64,000 bases of DNA. Origin: Streptomyces luteolus. Its GTDB lineage: Bacteria; Actinomycetota; Actinomycetes; Streptomycetales; Streptomycetaceae. Below, piece after piece: positions 26,572 through 35,196 of the stretch (positions are counted from its first letter, which is position 1; each line of letters opens with the position of its first letter). The position numbers were made by a program, and so were the translations under genes. Location: the NCBI RefSeq assembly GCF_029968015.1, contig NZ_JASCIS010000033.1:23345-87344 (forward strand). The letters are read 5' to 3'. The notes below the pieces were generated by a model, which saw only the letters and a program-made list of their open reading frames with translations, did no database searches and was not told where the DNA came from.

Positions 26572-26575
<4 letters not shown>
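25409..26575 (+). CDS. fadE29: Acyl-CoA dehydrogenase, FadE29 (ChsE2)-like
   Basis: 388 aa. ATG 25409 is preferred to GTG 25388 because AAGGAG sits six bases before it. Follows FadE29 of the mycobacterial igr operon: LRAYFSGLMPEEER, GVGWP-like GIGWPTEYGG, FAIGYTEPGAGTDLAAL, ADYIWLAARTDPDAPKHRG, ISILIVPT and VNTFGGGVNEILRDMVA. In M. tuberculosis FadE28 and FadE29 form an alpha2beta2 dehydrogenase acting on the last three-carbon side chain (C22 steroid-CoA). The partner fadE28-like gene is at 27588. The stop overlaps the next ATG by four bases. Confidence 0.9.
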
Positions 26576-27587
<1,012 letters not shown>

Positions 27588-27588
<1 letters not shown>

Positions 27589-28751
27589 TGGATTTCTCCC
27601 TGGGAGAAGAGCTCGAAGCGGTGCGGGACCTGGCGCGTGAGATCTTCACCGATCGGGCCTCCCCTGACCGGCTGCGCGCCGTGGAGTCGTCGGCGACCCG
27701 CGTCGATGACCGCCTCTGGGGCGATCTGGCCGGGGCCGGGCTCCTCGGTGCCGTACTGCCCGAGGAGGCGGGTGGCGCCGGGCTCGGTGCGGGCGGTCTG
27801 TGCGTGCTCCTCGAGGAGCAGGGGCGGCGGGTGGCGCCGGTGCCTTTGTGGCCCGCGCTCGTCGGTGCGCTCGCGGTCGCCACGCACGGCGATCCGAGCC
27901 TGCGGGCCCAGCTGCTCCCGCCTGTCGTGGCGGGCACGGCCCGGCTGACCGTGGCGCTGGAGGAGTTCGGCCCCGCGGATCCGGGGGCACCTGAGGTCAC
28001 GGCCACACCAACGAGCAGCGTCGGCGAGGGGGTTCACAGTGCCGAAGGCGCCCCGGGCTGGTGCCTGACCGGCACCAAGGCCGTCGTGCCGGCCGCGTCC
28101 GGCGCCGGACACGTCCTCGTCAGTGCCCGCACCGCCAGCGGCACCGGGCTCTTCCTGGTCGCCGGCGACGCCGCCGGGACGACATGGGAGTATGCGGAGA
28201 CCACCAGCCACGATCTGAGCGGTCACCTCACGCTGGACGGAGCCCCGGCCGAAGCCGTCGGTGCCCCCGGCACGGGCGTCGTCGACTGGACCGTACGGCA
28301 CGCTCGTGCCGCGCTGGCCGCGATCCAACTGGGGGTGAGCCAGGGTGCCTTGGGCCACGCGGCCGACCACCTGCGCGAACGGCAGCAGTTCGGACGTCCG
28401 CTGGCCACCTTCCAGGCCGTGCAGCACCAGCTCGCGGACTGCTACATCGAGATCGACGCAATGCGCGTGACGCTCTGGTACGCCGTGGACGCCCTGGGAG
28501 GCGGGACGAGCGAGGCGGTATGCGAGAGCGCCGTGCTCGTCGCCAAGTGGTGGGCCGCGGAGGCGGGTTTGAACACTGTGCACCGGATCCAGCACCTGCA
28601 CGGGGGGATCGGGGTGGACACGGACTACCCGGTGCACCGGCACTTCCTGTGGGGCAAGCAGCTCTCGTCCACCCTGGGGGGCGCCCGAGCGGACCTCACC
28701 CGCCTCGGCGACACACTGGCCGAAGCCGTCGGCGGGACGGCGGCCTCATGA
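27588..28751 (+). CDS. fadE28: Acyl-CoA dehydrogenase, FadE28 (ChsE1)-like
   Basis: 387 aa; ATG 27588 overlaps the chsH2 stop as TGATG. ACAD fold with LPEEAGGAGLGAGGLCVLLEE, RQQFGRPLATFQAVQHQLAD and IQHLHGGIGVDTDYPVHRHF, the last matching FadE28-type subunits. The N-terminal and middle parts are degenerate relative to catalytic ACADs, as expected for the subunit supplying FAD-binding residues in the FadE28-FadE29 heterotetramer. Predicted joint reaction: desaturation of the three-carbon C17 side chain. Gene order fadE29-chsH2-fadE28-chsH1-ltp2 is a reshuffled version of the igr operon. Confidence 0.88.
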
Positions 28752-29188
28752 CGACGACGCCTCCCACCAGGACGTACGACGAAGTGCGCATCGGCGACCC
28801 GTTGCCCGATCTCGTGATCCCGCTGACCCGCACCCTGATCGTCGCCACGGCCCTCGCGAGTCGCGACTACCAGGACGTGCACCACGACCCCGAACTCGCC
28901 CGGCAGCGCGGCTCGAAGGACATCTTCATGAACATTCTGACCAGCAACGGTCTTGTCGACCGTTACGTCACCAGCTGGGCGGGACCGGCTGCCACCGTCA
29001 AGGCGATCCGCATCCGGCTCGGTGCCCCCAACCACCCCGGCGACACCATGGTGCTCAGCGGCGAGGTGGCGGCGAAGAGGGACGACGACCGGTGCGTCGA
29101 CATTTCGGTGACCGGCACCAACAGCCTTGGTGCCCACGTCACCGGCACCGTCTCGGTGCGCCTGCCGCAGGGGGTGACGTCCCGGTGA
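28748..29188 (+). CDS. chsH1: Small MaoC hydratase, ChsH1-like
   Basis: 146 aa, ATG 28748 coupled to fadE28. Single hotdog domain: YDEVRIGDPLPDL at the start, catalytic Asp/His region in ASRDYQDVHHDPELARQRGS, then NILTSNGLVDRYVTSWAGP. In the ChsH1-ChsH2 heterocomplex ChsH1 supplies the second hotdog half. Length and order (immediately before ltp2) match the mycobacterial igr operon. The stop overlaps the GTG of ltp2. Confidence 0.9.
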   Translation: MTTTPPTRTYDEVRIGDPLPDLVIPLTRTLIVATALASRDYQDVHHDPELARQRGSKDIFMNILTSNGLVDRYVTSWAGPAATVKAIRIRLGAPNHPGDTMVLSGEVAAKRDDDRCVDISVTGTNSLGAHVTGTVSVRLPQGVTSR

Positions 29189-30366
29189 CCACACACCCCT
29201 TGTCGGGCGTCGCCGCCGTCGCGGGAATCGGCGCGACCGAGTTCTCCAAGTTCTCCGGGCGCAGCGAACTGCAACTCGCCTGCGAGGCGGTGCTCGCCGC
29301 GCTCGCCGACGCCGGCGTGAAGCCGTCCGACGTCGACGGTCTGGTCACCTTCACCGCGGACACCAATTCCGAGATTCACATCGCGCGCAACACCGGCATG
29401 GGCGAGCTGACGTTCTTCTCCCGTATCGGCTACGGCGGCGGCGCCGCCTGCGCCACCGTTCAGCAGGCGGCCATGGCCGTCGCCACCGGTGCCGCCGGAG
29501 TCGTCGTCTGCTACCGGGCCTTCAACGAGCGCTCGGGCGAGCGTTACGGCCTCGGCCAGGCCGACCGGCCGATGGACACCTCCGCGGACCGTGCCGCGTA
29601 CGCATGGATGACACCGTTCGGACTGAACACCCCCGCCCAGTGGGTGGCCATGTTCGCCCGCCGCTACATGCACGAATACGGCGCCACCACCGAGGACTTC
29701 GGACGGGTCGCCGTTGTGGACCGCGCCCACGCGGCGAACAACCCCGCCGCGTACTTCCACAAGAGGCCCATCACCCTTGCAGACCACCAGAGTTCACGCT
29801 GGATCGCCGAGCCGCTGCGGCTGCTCGACTGCTGCCAGGAGACCGACGGCGGCCAGGCACTGGTGGTCGTCTCGGCCGAGCGGGCGCGGGACCTGCCCCA
29901 TCCGCCCGCGGTGATCCGCGGCGCGGCCCAGGGACTCGGCGCCGACCAGCACATGATGACGAGCTACTACCGGCCCACGATCACGGGCATTCCGGAGATG
30001 GGCCTGACCGGACGCCAGCTCTACCGGCAGAGCGGGCTCACCCCCGCCGAGATCGACGCCGCGATCCTCTACGACCACTTCACGCCGCTGGTCCTTCCCC
30101 AGCTGGAGGAACTCGGCTTCTGCGGCAGGGGAGAGGCGAAGGACTTCATCGCGGACGGCCATCTGGAGCTCGGCGGCAGCCTGCCCCTGAACACCCACGG
30201 CGGCCAGCTCGGCGAGGCGTACCTACACGGCATGAACGGCATCGCCGAGGGCGTACGCCTGGTCCGCGGCACCTCGGTGAACCAGCCCGCGAACGTCGGA
30301 CACGTCCTGGTCACCGCGGGCACCGGAGTCCCGACCAGCGGCCTCGTCCTCGGGGCGGACCGGTGA
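29185..30366 (+). CDS. ltp2: Thiolase-like retro-aldolase, Ltp2
   Basis: 393 aa from GTG 29185 (GTGA overlap). It has a thiolase fold of the lipid-transfer/SCPx type: VAGIGATEFSKFSGRSELQL at the start, IGYGGGAACATVQQAAMAVA where classical thiolases carry the nucleophilic Cys, and NTHGGQLGEAYLHGMNG at the end. Ltp2 proteins lack thiolysis and instead catalyse C17-C20 retro-aldol cleavage with ChsH2, yielding a 17-ketosteroid and propionyl-CoA. All partners lie directly upstream. Its stop overlaps the GTG of a frameshifted MaoC gene. Confidence 0.92.
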   Translation: MTTHPLSGVAAVAGIGATEFSKFSGRSELQLACEAVLAALADAGVKPSDVDGLVTFTADTNSEIHIARNTGMGELTFFSRIGYGGGAACATVQQAAMAVATGAAGVVVCYRAFNERSGERYGLGQADRPMDTSADRAAYAWMTPFGLNTPAQWVAMFARRYMHEYGATTEDFGRVAVVDRAHAANNPAAYFHKRPITLADHQSSRWIAEPLRLLDCCQETDGGQALVVVSAERARDLPHPPAVIRGAAQGLGADQHMMTSYYRPTITGIPEMGLTGRQLYRQSGLTPAEIDAAILYDHFTPLVLPQLEELGFCGRGEAKDFIADGHLELGGSLPLNTHGGQLGEAYLHGMNGIAEGVRLVRGTSVNQPANVGHVLVTAGTGVPTSGLVLGADR

Positions 30367-31216
30367 GCGTCTCCCCGTGGCGCGGCCACGACCTCGGCAC
30401 TCGTACCGTCGCCTACACCGAACGGGACGCGATCCTCTACGCGCTCGCGGTGGGCGCGCGGGCGAGCGACCTGGACCTCGTGTACGAGGAACACCTGCGG
30501 GTGCTGCCCACCTTCGGCCTGACCCTCGCCCAGTGGGCCCCGATGCCCTGGGTGAACTCGGGGCCTTCGACGTCACCACGGCCGTGCACGGCGCCCAACG
30601 CCTGCTGGTACGCGGCCCGTTGCCGCCCTCCGGTGAGCTCACGACGCACTCCCGGGTAGCCGAGGTGTGGGACAAAGGGTCGGCCGCGGTCTTCGAGGTG
30701 GAGGTGACCTCGGAGTGCTTCGTGGCCACTTGGTCCCTCTTCGCCCCCGGCTGCGGCGGTTTCGACGGTGACAGAGGGCCGTCGACTCCTGCCCGCGCCG
30801 AGGGCCCCACGACCCGGCGGCTCAGCGTCGACACCCACCACCGTCAGGCCGCCCTGTACCGGCTGCTCGGCGACCGCCATGCCATGCACATAGACCCGGC
30901 CGCCGCGCGGGCCGCGGGCATGCCCCGACCCTTTCTGCACGGCCTGTGCAGCCTGGCCGCCACCACCCTGGCCCTCGCCCGCCGGTTGGGTACGCACCCG
31001 GCCGAACTGCTGGAGCTGGAGGCGCGTTTCACCGCTCCCGTCTTCCCGGGGGACAGCCTCGACGTGTCCGTCCTGGCGGACCCGGGCGCGGACAGCGAGG
31101 CACGGTTCGAGGCGACCACCGAGGGCCGCAGGGCCCTGTCGGGCGGCCGGGCCCGCTTCCGATCCGCCCCGCCCACGGACGGACACCCGATCCAGGAGGA
31201 GAACCCCGATGCTTGA
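30363..31216 (+). pseudogene. Second double-hotdog MaoC hydratase, frameshifted
   Basis: GTG 30363 overlaps the ltp2 stop and encodes VSVSPWRGHDLGTRTVAYTE and then RDAILYALAVGA...VLPTFGLTLAQW. That frame then becomes nonsense and stops at 30659. From about 30542 a second frame continues as DALGELGAFDVTTAVHGAQR...LYRLLGDRHAMHIDPAAARA...PRPFLHGLCSLA and stops at 31216. The two pieces align in order with the intact ChsH3-like protein at 21217. The shift falls at GGGCCCCGATG (30537-30547); loss of one C there explains it. It may be a sequencing error in the C-run, a recent mutation, or a programmed shift. If restored, it would be a hydratase of ~285 aa with a weaker active site (RHAMHID in place of DLNPLHAD). 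Confidence 0.8.
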
Positions 31217-31991
31217 CTCCGCGCAGCGCGCCGCCGCCGCCGAACTGCTGTGGACCGCGGAGCGCGACCGGTTGCCGATCGGGCCGCTGGCCGGCACGTA
31301 TCCCGGCATCGACGTGAGCGACGCCTACGAGATCCAACTGCTCAACATCCGCCGGAGACTGGCGGCCGGCGCCACAGTCCGCGGCCACAAGGTGGGACTC
31401 TCCTCGGAGGTCATGCAGCGGATGATGGGCGTCGACGAGCCGGACTACGGTCATCTTCTCGACGACATGGTCCTGTCCGGCGCCTCCGTCGACACGGCTC
31501 ACTACTGCTTCCCGCGCATCGAGGTGGAGATCGGCTACGTCCTCGGCAGCCCCCTGCCCGGCGAGGACTGCACGGCGGCGGACGTGCTCGCGGCCACTGA
31601 GTACATCGTGCCGACGATCGAGCTCATCGACAGCCGGATCACCGAGTGGAAGATCGGTCTCGCCGACACCATCGCCGACAACGCCTCGTCGGCCGGCGTG
31701 ATCCTGGGCGACGCCCGAGTCCCCCCGGACCGCCTCGATCCGGCAGACATCGGGGCGGTGCTCTACCAGGACGGCGAGGAGATCGCCCGGGGCAACACGA
31801 GCGCCGTGCTCGGCGACCCGACCGAGGCCGTGGCCTGGCTGGCCCGCAAGGTGGCGCCGTTCGGCGTCCCCCTGGAGGCCGGTCACCTGGTGCTGCCGGG
31901 CTCCTGCACCCGGGCCGTCGACGTCTGTACGGGCGACGCTTTCCGGGCCGAATTCGCTGGACTCGGTTCCGTGGCGGTGCGGTTCGCGTAG
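31209..31991 (+). CDS. hsaE: 2-hydroxypenta/hexa-dienoate hydratase, HsaE-like
   Basis: 260 aa; ATG 31209 with GGAGGAG upstream, overlapping the previous frame by eight bases. Family motifs of MhpD/BphH/HsaE hydratases: DAYEIQLLNIRRRLAAGATV, GHKVGLSSEVMQRMMGVDEP, DYGHLLDDMV, PRIEVEIGYVL with the metal-binding Glu pair, and NTSAVLGDPTEAVAWLA. Reaction: hydration of the dienoate released by HsaD to a 4-hydroxy-2-oxo acid, the substrate of HsaF/HsaG at 10.8-12.8 kb. It is placed in the side-chain operon instead of beside its partners. Confidence 0.92.
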   Translation: MLDSAQRAAAAELLWTAERDRLPIGPLAGTYPGIDVSDAYEIQLLNIRRRLAAGATVRGHKVGLSSEVMQRMMGVDEPDYGHLLDDMVLSGASVDTAHYCFPRIEVEIGYVLGSPLPGEDCTAADVLAATEYIVPTIELIDSRITEWKIGLADTIADNASSAGVILGDARVPPDRLDPADIGAVLYQDGEEIARGNTSAVLGDPTEAVAWLARKVAPFGVPLEAGHLVLPGSCTRAVDVCTGDAFRAEFAGLGSVAVRFA

Positions 31992-32048
31992 AGCGGTGGC
32001 CGGGCCGACGGTCGAGCGCGCCCACTCAGCGGGACAGCCTCCGGGCAG

Positions 32049-32071
32049 AAACTGGAATTCGTACTAGTTTT
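32049..32071 (+). promoter_or_regulatory. Candidate operator upstream of the 17beta-HSD4-like SDR
   Basis: AAACTGG and CTAGTTT are imperfect inverted arms (6 of 7) around eight bases, in an AT-rich patch 90 bases before the next start. The inner AATTC...TAGTTTT repeats the motif at 17657-17669, and a weaker copy lies at 5246-5262. A partial ACTCAGCGGGAC occurs just upstream at 32024. Confidence 0.45.
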
Positions 32072-32100
32072 GCGCTCTCGGTGATTACCCGTCACTGATC

Positions 32101-32144
32101 ACCGTCATCCCGTACAAGGACAACCGCCGTCCCGTACAAGGACA
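32101..32144 (+). repeat. Tandem 22-bp duplication in the leader of the SDR gene
   Basis: ACCGTCATCCCGTACAAGGACA (32101-32122) is followed directly by a copy differing at two bases (32123-32144). Each copy contains an AAGGA ribosome-site-like core. The real ribosome site, AGAGGGAG, comes after the second copy. Confidence 0.85.
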
Positions 32145-32158
32145 GAGGGAGCCGCATC

Positions 32159-33094
32159 ATGAGCGTGACGCACAGCCTGGAGGGGCGCACCGCCATCGTC
32201 ACCGGCGCAGGTTCCGGCCTCGGCAGGGCCGAGGCACTGGCCGTTGCTGCCAGGGGCGCCGACGTGGTGGTGAACGATGTAGGCCCGGCAGCCAAGGACG
32301 TCGTCGCCGAGATCAAGGCCCTCGGCCGCGGCGCCGTCGCGGTCATCGGAGACGTCGGCGACTGGTCCATGGGTGACCGGCTCGTGGAGGCGGCGGTGGA
32401 GAGCTTCGGCGGTCTCGACATCCTCGTCAACAACGCCGGAGTCCTGCGCGACAAGATGCTGTTCAACCTCACCGAGTCCGACTGGGACGACGTGATCCGG
32501 GTCCACCTGAAGGGGCACGCGGCCGTCTCCCGGGCCGCGGCCGCGCACTGGCGGGCGGCGAGCAAGGCCGCAGGCGGCCCCGTGTACGGCCGGATCATCA
32601 ACACCTCTTCCGAGGCCTTCCTGTTCGGCGCCCCCGGGCAGCCCAACTACTCGGCGGCCAAGGCCGGCATCACCGCCCTGACGCTGGCCACCGCGCAGGG
32701 CCTCGCCCGTTACGGCGTACGGGCCAACGCGATCTGTCCGCGCGCCCGCACCGCGATGACGGCGCAGGCCTTCGGCGCCGGTGACCAGGACGTCACGGGC
32801 GGACTCGACATCATGGCGCCGGAGCGGGTCGGCACCTTCGTCGCGCACCTGGCGTCGCCCGCCTCGGACGAGATCACCGGGCAGGTGTTCGTCGTCTACG
32901 GCGACATGGTCGCGCTGATGGCCGCCCCCACCGTGGAACGGAAGTTCACCGCGGCCGACGGCGTGTTCACCCCCGAAGAGCTCGACGAGCAGCTCACGGC
33001 CCACTTCAAGGGCCGTGACCCGTACCGGACGTATGCCGCCTACTCGGTGGCCGAACTCGACACCACGGGGACGCAGCCCACCGGCGCGCGCTGA
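32159..33094 (+). CDS. chsB1: 17beta-HSD4-type hydroxyacyl-CoA dehydrogenase (SDR 4), ChsB1-like
   Basis: 311 aa from ATG 32159, preceded by AGAGGGAG. It is longer than a basic SDR, as in the dehydrogenase domain of eukaryotic MFE-2. Visible: TGAGSGLGRAEALAVAARGA, VVNDVGP (Asp for NAD), NNAGVLRDKMLFNLTESDWD, YGRIINTSSEAFLFGAPGQP, active site NYSAAKAG, and ICPRARTAMT. These are hallmarks of the Rv3502c (ChsB1)/17beta-HSD4 group, which oxidises the 3-hydroxyacyl-CoA formed by ChsH3 before FadA5 thiolysis. It therefore completes the C24 to C22 beta-oxidation set in this block. It has its own promoter region and leader duplication. Confidence 0.85.
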   Translation: MSVTHSLEGRTAIVTGAGSGLGRAEALAVAARGADVVVNDVGPAAKDVVAEIKALGRGAVAVIGDVGDWSMGDRLVEAAVESFGGLDILVNNAGVLRDKMLFNLTESDWDDVIRVHLKGHAAVSRAAAAHWRAASKAAGGPVYGRIINTSSEAFLFGAPGQPNYSAAKAGITALTLATAQGLARYGVRANAICPRARTAMTAQAFGAGDQDVTGGLDIMAPERVGTFVAHLASPASDEITGQVFVVYGDMVALMAAPTVERKFTAADGVFTPEELDEQLTAHFKGRDPYRTYAAYSVAELDTTGTQPTGAR

Positions 33095-33127
33095 GCGGCA
33101 CCGGCGCGAGGCTCGCCCGTGGCCTGC

Positions 33128-33739
33128 TCAGCCCGTGTCCTCCTCGGGCGCGAGCAGCAGCTCGCAGGCCATGCGCAGGTCGGCGTCCGCCTCGGCCGGC
33201 GAGGATCGTTCGTTGAGGCGGGACTGCAGGACGCCGTACCAGAGCAAGGTGAGCAGCCGGATACGGCTGCGGTGCTGCTCCGTCGGCTCCTCCACGCCCC
33301 AGGCCCTGAGCAGCAGGTCCTGGAAACCGGTGTCCACGCGCGCGAGGTCGGGGACGGTGGTGGCCCGCGCCGCGTTCGCCGACTGGATCATCGCGGTAGC
33401 CAGTTCGGGTTTCCGCAGCAGATTGCGGGTGGCGCCGGCCAGCGCGGCGAACACCGCGTCCCCAGGCGGGCTGTCGGGCGCACGATCGGGCAGCCGCGCC
33501 CCGAACCGCTCGATCTGCTCGGCCATCACGGCGGTGAACAGATGGGTCTTCGAGGGGAAGTAGCGATAGAGCGTTGCGATCGCCACGCCCGACGCCTTGG
33601 CGACCTCGTGCATCTGCACACGCTCAAGACCCGTCTCCGCGGCGATCGCCTCGGCGGCCTTCAGGATGCGCCGACGACGCGCGTGCTGCCTCGGAGAGCT
33701 GGGCTCGGCACCCGCCCTGGCCTCGGCGATTCTCGGCAT
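33128..33739 (-). CDS. TetR-family regulator 1, KstR-like
   Basis: 203 aa from ATG 33739. N-terminal TetR HTH (about residues 22-68): RRRILKAAEAIAAETGLERV, then HEVAKASGVAIATLYRYFPSKTHLF. The recognition region is almost identical to that of the second TetR at 40712 (VAIATLYRYFPSKTHLF in both) and similar to mycobacterial KstR (GTLYRYFPSKVHL). KstR proteins repress steroid genes until a steroid-CoA binds. A CCGGTCGGTGGGAC element lies ~100 bp upstream of its start, consistent with autoregulation. It converges on the 17beta-HSD4-like SDR and is transcribed away from SDR 5. Confidence 0.85.
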   Translation of the reverse strand: MPRIAEARAGAEPSSPRQHARRRRILKAAEAIAAETGLERVQMHEVAKASGVAIATLYRYFPSKTHLFTAVMAEQIERFGARLPDRAPDSPPGDAVFAALAGATRNLLRKPELATAMIQSANAARATTVPDLARVDTGFQDLLLRAWGVEEPTEQHRSRIRLLTLLWYGVLQSRLNERSSPAEADADLRMACELLLAPEEDTG

Positions 33740-33835
33740 CCCGCACCCCCGGAGATCAGTCGATGAACGATCCCCGACCTTACGCCGCTCGCGCCCGCCA
33801 CGTCAGTCCGAGCCCCGGTCATCCCCGGGACGCTA

Positions 33836-33849
33836 CCGGTCGGTGGGAC
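33836..33849 (+). promoter_or_regulatory. CCGGTCAGTGGGAC-family element upstream of TetR 1
   Basis: CCGGTCGGTGGGAC, one mismatch to the 16743 copy, 97 bp before the leftward TetR start. Confidence 0.5.
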
Positions 33850-34316
33850 GGGCCCCGCCTCCGCCGCGGACGGCCTGGACACCATGGTCAACGAAAAGAT
33901 CGGGCGGCACGGCGACGCCTGCGCGTACTCGGGGGCCGCCTGCCGGCCGGCCGGCACCCAGGTGGAGGAGCAGACTGCCATCGGGCCACTCCACCGAACC
34001 CCGCGCACGACTGTCTGCGGTCCTGCTCGGCGACCGGGAGCAGGACCGCAGGAGGCCTTCCTCACCCATGGCCGGAACGGTGTCAGACGCGGCTCTCGCC
34101 TCCGCGTCCGATCGCAAGGCTCTACGCCGCGCGCAGTACCGGTGCCGTTGGGCCGGGCACGTCTGTCCGGCCTCGACGTCCCGCTCGGTTCGGCCCCCGG
34201 CGTTCCCCTCGCTCGCCGTACGAGACAGGCGAGGGCCGCGTGACGCCGTTCGGGCGCGTCACTGAGACCCGTCGTACGAGCGACCGCCGTCAGCAACGGA
34301 ACCACCCCGCAACGTC

Positions 34317-34330
34317 CCGGCCAGTGGGAG
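34317..34330 (+). promoter_or_regulatory. CCGGTCAGTGGGAC-family element upstream of SDR 5-fadD3-hsaA
   Basis: CCGGCCAGTGGGAG, two mismatches, 69 bp before the SDR start at 34399. Confidence 0.45.
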
Positions 34331-34398
34331 CCCGAAACCGGTGCCGCGCGGACCGGTCCTATGTTCAGCGCAACCGGGACGCGACAGAAGGGAAGCCG

Positions 34399-35196
34399 AT
34401 GCTCGACAAGGGTGTGTACGGGCCGTGGGCCGTCGTCGCCGGAGGGTCCGAGGGAGTAGGCGCCTCGTTCGCCCGCCAACTCGCGGACGCCGGCGTCAAT
34501 CTGGTGCTCATCGCCCGCAAGCCGGAACCCTTGCGGCGGACCGCGGAGGAGGCCAGGGCGCGCGGCGTCGAGGTGCGCACCCTCGCCCTCGACCTGCTCG
34601 CGCCCGACGCGGTAATGCGGATCCGCACGGCGACCGAGGACCTGGAGGTGGGCCTGCTCATCTTCAACGCCGGGGCCAACAGCTACGGACACGAGTTCGT
34701 CAGCGGAGACCTGGACCGCGTCCAGGGCGTCCTGGACCTCAACATCACCGCCCAGCTGGCCCTCGCCCACCACTTCGGCGGCCTCATGAAGGACCGCGGG
34801 CGGGGCGGCATCCTGCTGGTCGGCTCCCTCTCCGGCTACCTCGGACAGGCCACGATCAGCGTCTACTCGGCGGCGAAGGCCTTCAGCCGGGTCTTCGCCG
34901 AGGGGCTCTGGCTCGAACTCCAGCCGCACGGCGTACACGTCCTGGAACTGGTACTGGGCGTGACGCGCACCCCCGCCATGGAGCGGGCCGGTCTGCGCAT
35001 GGACCTGCCGGGGTTGCGCGTCGCCGAACCCGACGACGTGGCCCGTGAGGGCCTTGAGCGGCTCGCGGACGGCCCCGTGTGGGTGGCCGGCGGCAACGCT
35101 GAGACGGCCGAGCGTCGCAGTGGCTTTCCGCGTGCCGAACTGGTGCGTGGCGCGCACGAGGCGTCCCGTCGGCTGCTTCCCGCCGTGGGCAAGTGA
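34399..35196 (+). CDS. SDR-family oxidoreductase (steroid-cluster SDR 5)
   Basis: 265 aa from ATG 34399, with AAGGGAAG upstream. Motif GGSEGVGASFARQLADAG replaces the canonical TGxxxGIG start and is followed by NLVLIARKPEPLRRT (Arg-Lys, NADP-type). The active site is YSAAKAF. The sequence resembles the 17beta-HSD12/very-long-chain ketoacyl reductase branch more than the classical HSDs, and the C-terminus (RGAHEASRRLLPAVGK) extends past the Rossmann core. Predicted NADPH-dependent keto-steroid or ketoacyl reductase; substrate unknown. First gene of an operon with fadD3 and hsaA, translationally coupled to the former. Confidence 0.78.
   Translation: MLDKGVYGPWAVVAGGSEGVGASFARQLADAGVNLVLIARKPEPLRRTAEEARARGVEVRTLALDLLAPDAVMRIRTATEDLEVGLLIFNAGANSYGHEFVSGDLDRVQGVLDLNITAQLALAHHFGGLMKDRGRGGILLVGSLSGYLGQATISVYSAAKAFSRVFAEGLWLELQPHGVHVLELVLGVTRTPAMERAGLRMDLPGLRVAEPDDVAREGLERLADGPVWVAGGNAETAERRSGFPRAELVRGAHEASRRLLPAVGK

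Larger units (their letters stand above)
33740..34398. other. 659-bp non-coding gap between TetR 1 and SDR 5
   Basis: All six frames here show the low-complexity Arg/Pro-rich character of non-coding GC-rich DNA; none gives a recognisable domain or a start with a convincing ribosome site. The gap holds two copies of the CCGGTCAGTGGGAC-like element, at 33836 and 34317. It is long for this compact cluster, so a small RNA or decayed gene is possible but not demonstrated. Confidence 0.6.
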
